DNA of 9,118 nucleotides from Syntrophaceae bacterium (GTDB lineage: Bacteria; Desulfobacterota; Syntrophia; Syntrophales; UBA2210), in assembly GCA_030619435.1 (NCBI GenBank), contig JAUXBI010000051.1:1-9118 (forward strand), written 5' to 3'. The translations under genes and the position numbers were made by a program. Shown one piece after another: positions 6,841 to 9,118 of this stretch (within the stretch, counting starts at the first letter, position 1; every line of letters starts with the position of its first letter). The notes below the pieces were generated by a model. It was given only the letters and a program-made list of their open reading frames with translations, ran no database searches and had not been told where the DNA came from.

Positions 6841-8100
6841 CTACCGTTGATCCGATGCTTTATTCATAATTCGCATTGCTGCAGCGGATGCCTGGATTAC
6901 GGAATCGGCAACATCTGCCGGCTCCAGACCGAAGCCGCATGCAAAATCGGAGGTTTCACCTGATTCTTCAATAACAAAACCTTCTTTGTCTGTCCGGGGA
7001 ACTGCCATGCTCCCGGGCTGTGCCGGACGGAGCTGAATCAGGGAAGGTTGAATGTTCCCGTTCAAGATCACAATGTCAAATTTTCTAATCTCTCTTTTTT
7101 GTGTTATCGTATTTTCAAATTGTACCGCGATCCCGTTGCCGCTTGGCAGTGGGTGAATCAAACCCGGTCGTCCCCGGACAAGTTTGATATTGGCATCTTC
7201 AAAATCTCTAAGGGAATATCTGTAATAATCGCGCCCCACAGTTCTTAAATCGGTATAAAAGATAGAACAATCGATTCTTTTATCTCTCCTTTTCACCCAC
7301 TCGGCCTGTTTAAAGGCATGCATGCAGCATACGGCAGAACAGGAAGGAATCATCCTCAAATCCCTTGCTCCGGCGCACTGTATAAAAGCAATGTTTGCCG
7401 GTATCGCGCCATCTGATCTTTTAATGATAGTTCCCCTGTTGGTTCCTGCTTCCGAGGTCCATTCTTCAAACTCCATAGACGTCATGATATCAGGATGGGT
7501 TCCGCTTCCGTATTCCTTGAGGTGATTGATGTTTGCCTCTTTGAACCCGGTCGCCCATATGACATCACTCACGGGAAGACTTATTTCCTCTTCTTTCAGA
7601 TCCATGTCAATGGCCCCCGAAGGGCATATCTTTGTGCAGTTGCCACATTTTGTACATAAAGTTTCATCGATCACGAAAGATGGAGGGTATAAGTGTTCCC
7701 AGTCAGGGTGGATGGCAGCAGCCGGACACTCCTTCTCGCATCGTCCGCAGAAAATACACTTCTTTTCATCTATGTAATGGGGACCTCTCAAAATGACAGC
7801 TGAATAATTGCCGTTTTCTTTGTTCAACTCTTTCACGTGGGACAGGGTATGGACAGTGATTAAAGGATGTTCCATGCATTTTTTGACATCTGTCCAGAGT
7901 GGACAGAAAGCACAGTGATCGGTCGGATAGAGTTTGTCCAGTTTCGATACCTGACCGCCGAGATAACTGCTGCTTTCTACCAAATGAACGGACTGACCCG
8001 CATCCGCGAGATCCAGGGAAGCCGTAATGCCCGCCACGCCACCACCTACAACCAGCACGGCATCTCTTCCAGTCTTTTGAATATGTTCAAAACCAGTCAT
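6841..8100 (-). CDS. QmoA/HdrA-like FAD oxidoreductase with inserted ferredoxin domain
   Basis: I chose the ATG at 8100 (AAGGA about 10 bases upstream; 419 residues). An in-frame TTG at 8130 would add 10 residues but has no ribosome binding site nearby. The protein begins almost at the FAD fold: GGGVAG (G19, G21, G24), the acidic residue E42, and SSSYLGGQ. The HdrA signature YPTDHCAFC (C63, C66) is kept. A two-cluster ferredoxin is inserted at about 110-165 (C115/118/121/125 and C149/152/155/159), then WATGF, then the HdrA cluster motif QCAGARD-PSCSAVCC (C242, C254, C258, C259). It lacks both the N-terminal HdrA domain and the C-terminal ferredoxin. Size and domain set are close to QmoA, the short HdrA paralogue of the quinone-interacting Qmo complex. 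With the downstream HdrA-like protein it probably forms a QmoAB-type flavoprotein pair. Soluble, with no signal peptide. The symbol is left empty because QmoA orthology is not proven. Confidence 0.88.
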   Translation of the reverse strand: MTGFEHIQKTGRDAVLVVGGGVAGITASLDLADAGQSVHLVESSSYLGGQVSKLDKLYPTDHCAFCPLWTDVKKCMEHPLITVHTLSHVKELNKENGNYSAVILRGPHYIDEKKCIFCGRCEKECPAAAIHPDWEHLYPPSFVIDETLCTKCGNCTKICPSGAIDMDLKEEEISLPVSDVIWATGFKEANINHLKEYGSGTHPDIMTSMEFEEWTSEAGTNRGTIIKRSDGAIPANIAFIQCAGARDLRMIPSCSAVCCMHAFKQAEWVKRRDKRIDCSIFYTDLRTVGRDYYRYSLRDFEDANIKLVRGRPGLIHPLPSGNGIAVQFENTITQKREIRKFDIVILNGNIQPSLIQLRPAQPGSMAVPRTDKEGFVIEESGETSDFACGFGLEPADVADSVIQASAAAMRIMNKASDQR

Positions 8101-8157
8101 TAGCAGTCGATCCTTATCTCTTTGATACAAAATTAAAGGCCGTCTTTCTCTTGCTCC

Positions 8158-8844
8158 TTATTTTATAATCCCATAGTGTCTGGCCAGCTTCTCTATCCTG
8201 CCTGCAAACCATGTTTTGAAATTAGACGGAGGAAAATCATAAGGTCCTACTCGATCTTCAAGCTGTAGAACAAATCGATTCCCGGAAGGATCAAACCTTT
8301 TCACCTTGTCATAATGTACAACAATAGACTTGGGATCGGTCGGGCACCGTTGCTCACAGGCTCCGCAACCATTACAGTTTTCCTCTATGACAACGGGAAA
8401 TCTCCTCTTTTCCAGCTTGATAGCATCATATTTGCAGGCCTTGTAACAATTTTTGCATCTTCTCGTTTTCTGCCAGGAGAGACATATGTCGGGATCAATC
8501 ACTGCGTTTCCGATATCAATCTCTTCTTTGGGGACTTTCTTAATGGCTTCGGTGGGACATATTCTGACACACTCCATGCACATGATACACTTCTTCCAAT
8601 CTAGAACCGGTGTGCCCAGGTTTGTTATACCGTCAAGAAGACTTGCAGGTTTAAGCGCATTGGCAGGGCACACATCTATACATCTGTAACATCGGGTGCA
8701 ATATTTCAGGAATTCATTCTCAATAAGCGATCCTGGTGGGCGGGGTAGTGCCTTTGCTCCAGAAACCTTAAAAAAGGTAAAAACGATTCCTGATATGGCA
8801 CCGCTGATGATTATATGAAGTACGTCTCGTCGCGACAGTTTCAT
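8158..8844 (-). CDS. NapG-like four-cluster ferredoxin with twin-arginine leader
   Basis: This 228-residue protein has the length and cysteine pattern of NapG/MauM ferredoxins. Four 4Fe-4S groups are visible: C49/52/55/59, C86/89/92/96, C121/130/133/137 (the wider C-x8-C-x2-C-x3-C spacing typical of NapG, with a Trp inside) and C157/160/163/167. The N-terminus is a Tat-type leader: SRRDVL at residues 4-9, then a hydrophobic stretch to about residue 27 and small residues near 28-32. That predicts export of the folded protein to the outer face of the membrane, either cleaved or kept as an anchor. In nitrate reductase systems NapG works with membrane NapH in quinol oxidation. Here it is the first gene of a formate dehydrogenase/Hdr cluster whose last visible gene is NapH-like, so the pair may act as the quinone module. 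No Nap catalytic gene is seen. Confidence 0.9.
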   Translation of the reverse strand: MKLSRRDVLHIIISGAISGIVFTFFKVSGAKALPRPPGSLIENEFLKYCTRCYRCIDVCPANALKPASLLDGITNLGTPVLDWKKCIMCMECVRICPTEAIKKVPKEEIDIGNAVIDPDICLSWQKTRRCKNCYKACKYDAIKLEKRRFPVVIEENCNGCGACEQRCPTDPKSIVVHYDKVKRFDPSGNRFVLQLEDRVGPYDFPPSNFKTWFAGRIEKLARHYGIIK

Positions 8845-8854
8845 GTATTACGTA

Positions 8855-8859
8855 CTCCT
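8855..8859 (-). promoter_or_regulatory. Ribosome binding site of the NapG-like gene
   Basis: AGGAG on the minus strand sits 10 bases before the ATG at 8844, in the context GGCAGGAGTACGTAATAC. The spacing is slightly long but this is the best match near the start, and it supports the start that includes the whole twin-arginine leader. Confidence 0.6.
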
Positions 8860-8886
8860 GCCTGCTTAGTCTACAAATACGGCAGT

Positions 8887-8912
8887 GTAATAAGTTTTAA
8901 ACTAATTATTAC
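8887..8912. repeat. Dyad GTAATAA-N12-TTATTAC, possible operator
   Basis: Perfect 7-base inverted arms at 8887-8893 and 8906-8912 flank a 12-base spacer that itself contains the palindrome GTTTTAAAC (8894-8902). The dyad overlaps the candidate -10 element and predicted start of transcription, where a repressor would act. No regulator gene is present in the window to pair with it, and AT-rich dyads occur by chance, so the operator role is speculative. Confidence 0.35.
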
Positions 8913-8922
8913 GTTGTCACAA
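8894..8922 (-). promoter_or_regulatory. Candidate sigma-70-type promoter for the cluster
   Basis: On the minus strand, TTGTGA (8922-8917) and TAAAAC (8899-8894) are spaced by 17 bases, each matching 4 of 6 consensus positions. Transcription would begin near 8887 and give a leader of about 43 bases before the NapG-like ATG. The position is sensible for an operon start but the match is weak. No convincing sigma-54 (-24/-12) element was found by eye. Confidence 0.25.
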
Positions 8923-9072
8923 TAAAAGGATTTTTCCCAATTTTGTATTTTTATGAACGGACATTCAGACAACGCATGTACCTGCTTATTAAAACAGGCA
9001 TCTACGAAAAGCAAAAGAATCAAAATGCACGTTTATAGATTGTCGTGATTTTATCATTTTTTTGCAAAGGAA

Positions 9073-9106
9073 ATAATCGGGACAAGCTGGCGCCTGCCCC
9101 GATTAT
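9073..9106. other. Hairpin-forming inverted repeat upstream of the cluster
   Basis: Arms at 9073-9084 (ATAATCGGGACA) and 9095-9106 (TGCCCCGATTAT) pair over 12 positions with a single mismatch (9082/9097, a G-U wobble in minus-strand RNA), around a 10-base loop containing GGCGCC. Nine outer pairs are perfect. It could be an intrinsic terminator of a gene beyond the right edge, but a clean T-run does not follow the stem on either strand. The minus-strand side reads TTTCCTTTGC, a poor U-tract. A leader structure is less likely because the candidate promoter lies downstream of it. Confidence 0.5.
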
Positions 9107-9118
9107 ACATAATTTGCC

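Larger units (their letters stand above)
8845..9118. other. Upstream non-coding region of the cluster
   Basis: These 274 bases lie upstream of the first gene. They hold a hairpin near the right edge, a candidate promoter and a dyad, each listed separately. Open frames here are tiny (22 codons at 9057-8989 on the minus strand, 31 codons at 8953-9048 on the plus strand) and none has a ribosome binding site. No tRNA, riboswitch or further protein-coding signal is apparent to me. The absence of a gene end at the right edge leaves it unknown whether an upstream gene lies close by. Confidence 0.55.

Noticed and set aside
8101..8130. TTG start for the QmoA-like protein, 10 codons upstream of the ATG
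   Set aside because: No ribosome binding site lies at a workable distance, and the extra residues precede a normal family start; kept only as an alternative.
8953..9057. Small open frames in the upstream region (31 codons plus strand, 22 codons minus strand)
   Set aside because: They are very short, lack ribosome binding sites and show no recognisable composition or motif.
1..9118. CRISPR arrays, tRNA or rRNA genes, insertion sequences
   Set aside because: Reading both strands showed no regularly spaced repeats, no cloverleaf or rRNA-like sequence, and no transposase motifs.

Overview
The window is one side of a redox gene cluster from a strict anaerobe. Every supported gene lies on the minus strand, so transcription runs from about position 8890 down past position 1. 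There are seven complete genes and one that leaves the left edge. All are iron-sulfur, flavin or molybdopterin redox proteins. Gaps between them are 27 bases or less, or short overlaps, apart from one AT-rich gap of 108 bases. The gene families (cytoplasmic formate dehydrogenase, HdrA/QmoA-like flavoproteins, MvhD, HdrC, NapG/NapH-like proteins) and the moderate, slightly AT-leaning base composition suggest an anaerobic bacterium such as a syntrophic or sulfate-reducing Desulfobacterota lineage. That placement is inference from gene content only.

Layout in transcription order: a 274-base upstream region (8845-9118) with a hairpin, a candidate promoter and a dyad; a NapG-like four-cluster ferredoxin with a twin-arginine leader (8844-8158); a short HdrA/QmoA-like flavoprotein (8100-6841); a second HdrA-like flavoprotein (6832-5138); an AT-rich gap; an MvhD-like 2Fe-2S protein (5029-4625); an FrhB/FdhB-like protein with two C-terminal 4Fe-4S motifs (4601-3750); a cysteine-type formate dehydrogenase catalytic subunit (3760-1718); an HdrC-like protein (1725-1264); and a partial protein joining a HycB/CooF-like ferredoxin domain to a NapH-like membrane domain (1255 to beyond 1).

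Working model (inference): FdhA and the FdhB-like protein exchange electrons with formate/CO2. MvhD and HdrC connect them to the pair of HdrA-like flavoproteins. The NapG-like and NapH-like proteins connect the assembly to the membrane quinone pool. No HdrB (CCG-domain heterodisulfide reductase subunit) and no HdrE or cytochrome b is present in the window, so this does not look like a heterodisulfide reductase. It looks like a membrane-linked, possibly electron-bifurcating or confurcating, formate:quinone oxidoreductase whose parts recall Qmo (QmoAB) and NapGH.

The most notable points are that the two HdrA-like proteins carry complementary subsets of the domains of a canonical HdrA, that HdrC has lost one cluster cysteine through what looks like a single-base change, and that the membrane protein is a ferredoxin/NapH fusion.
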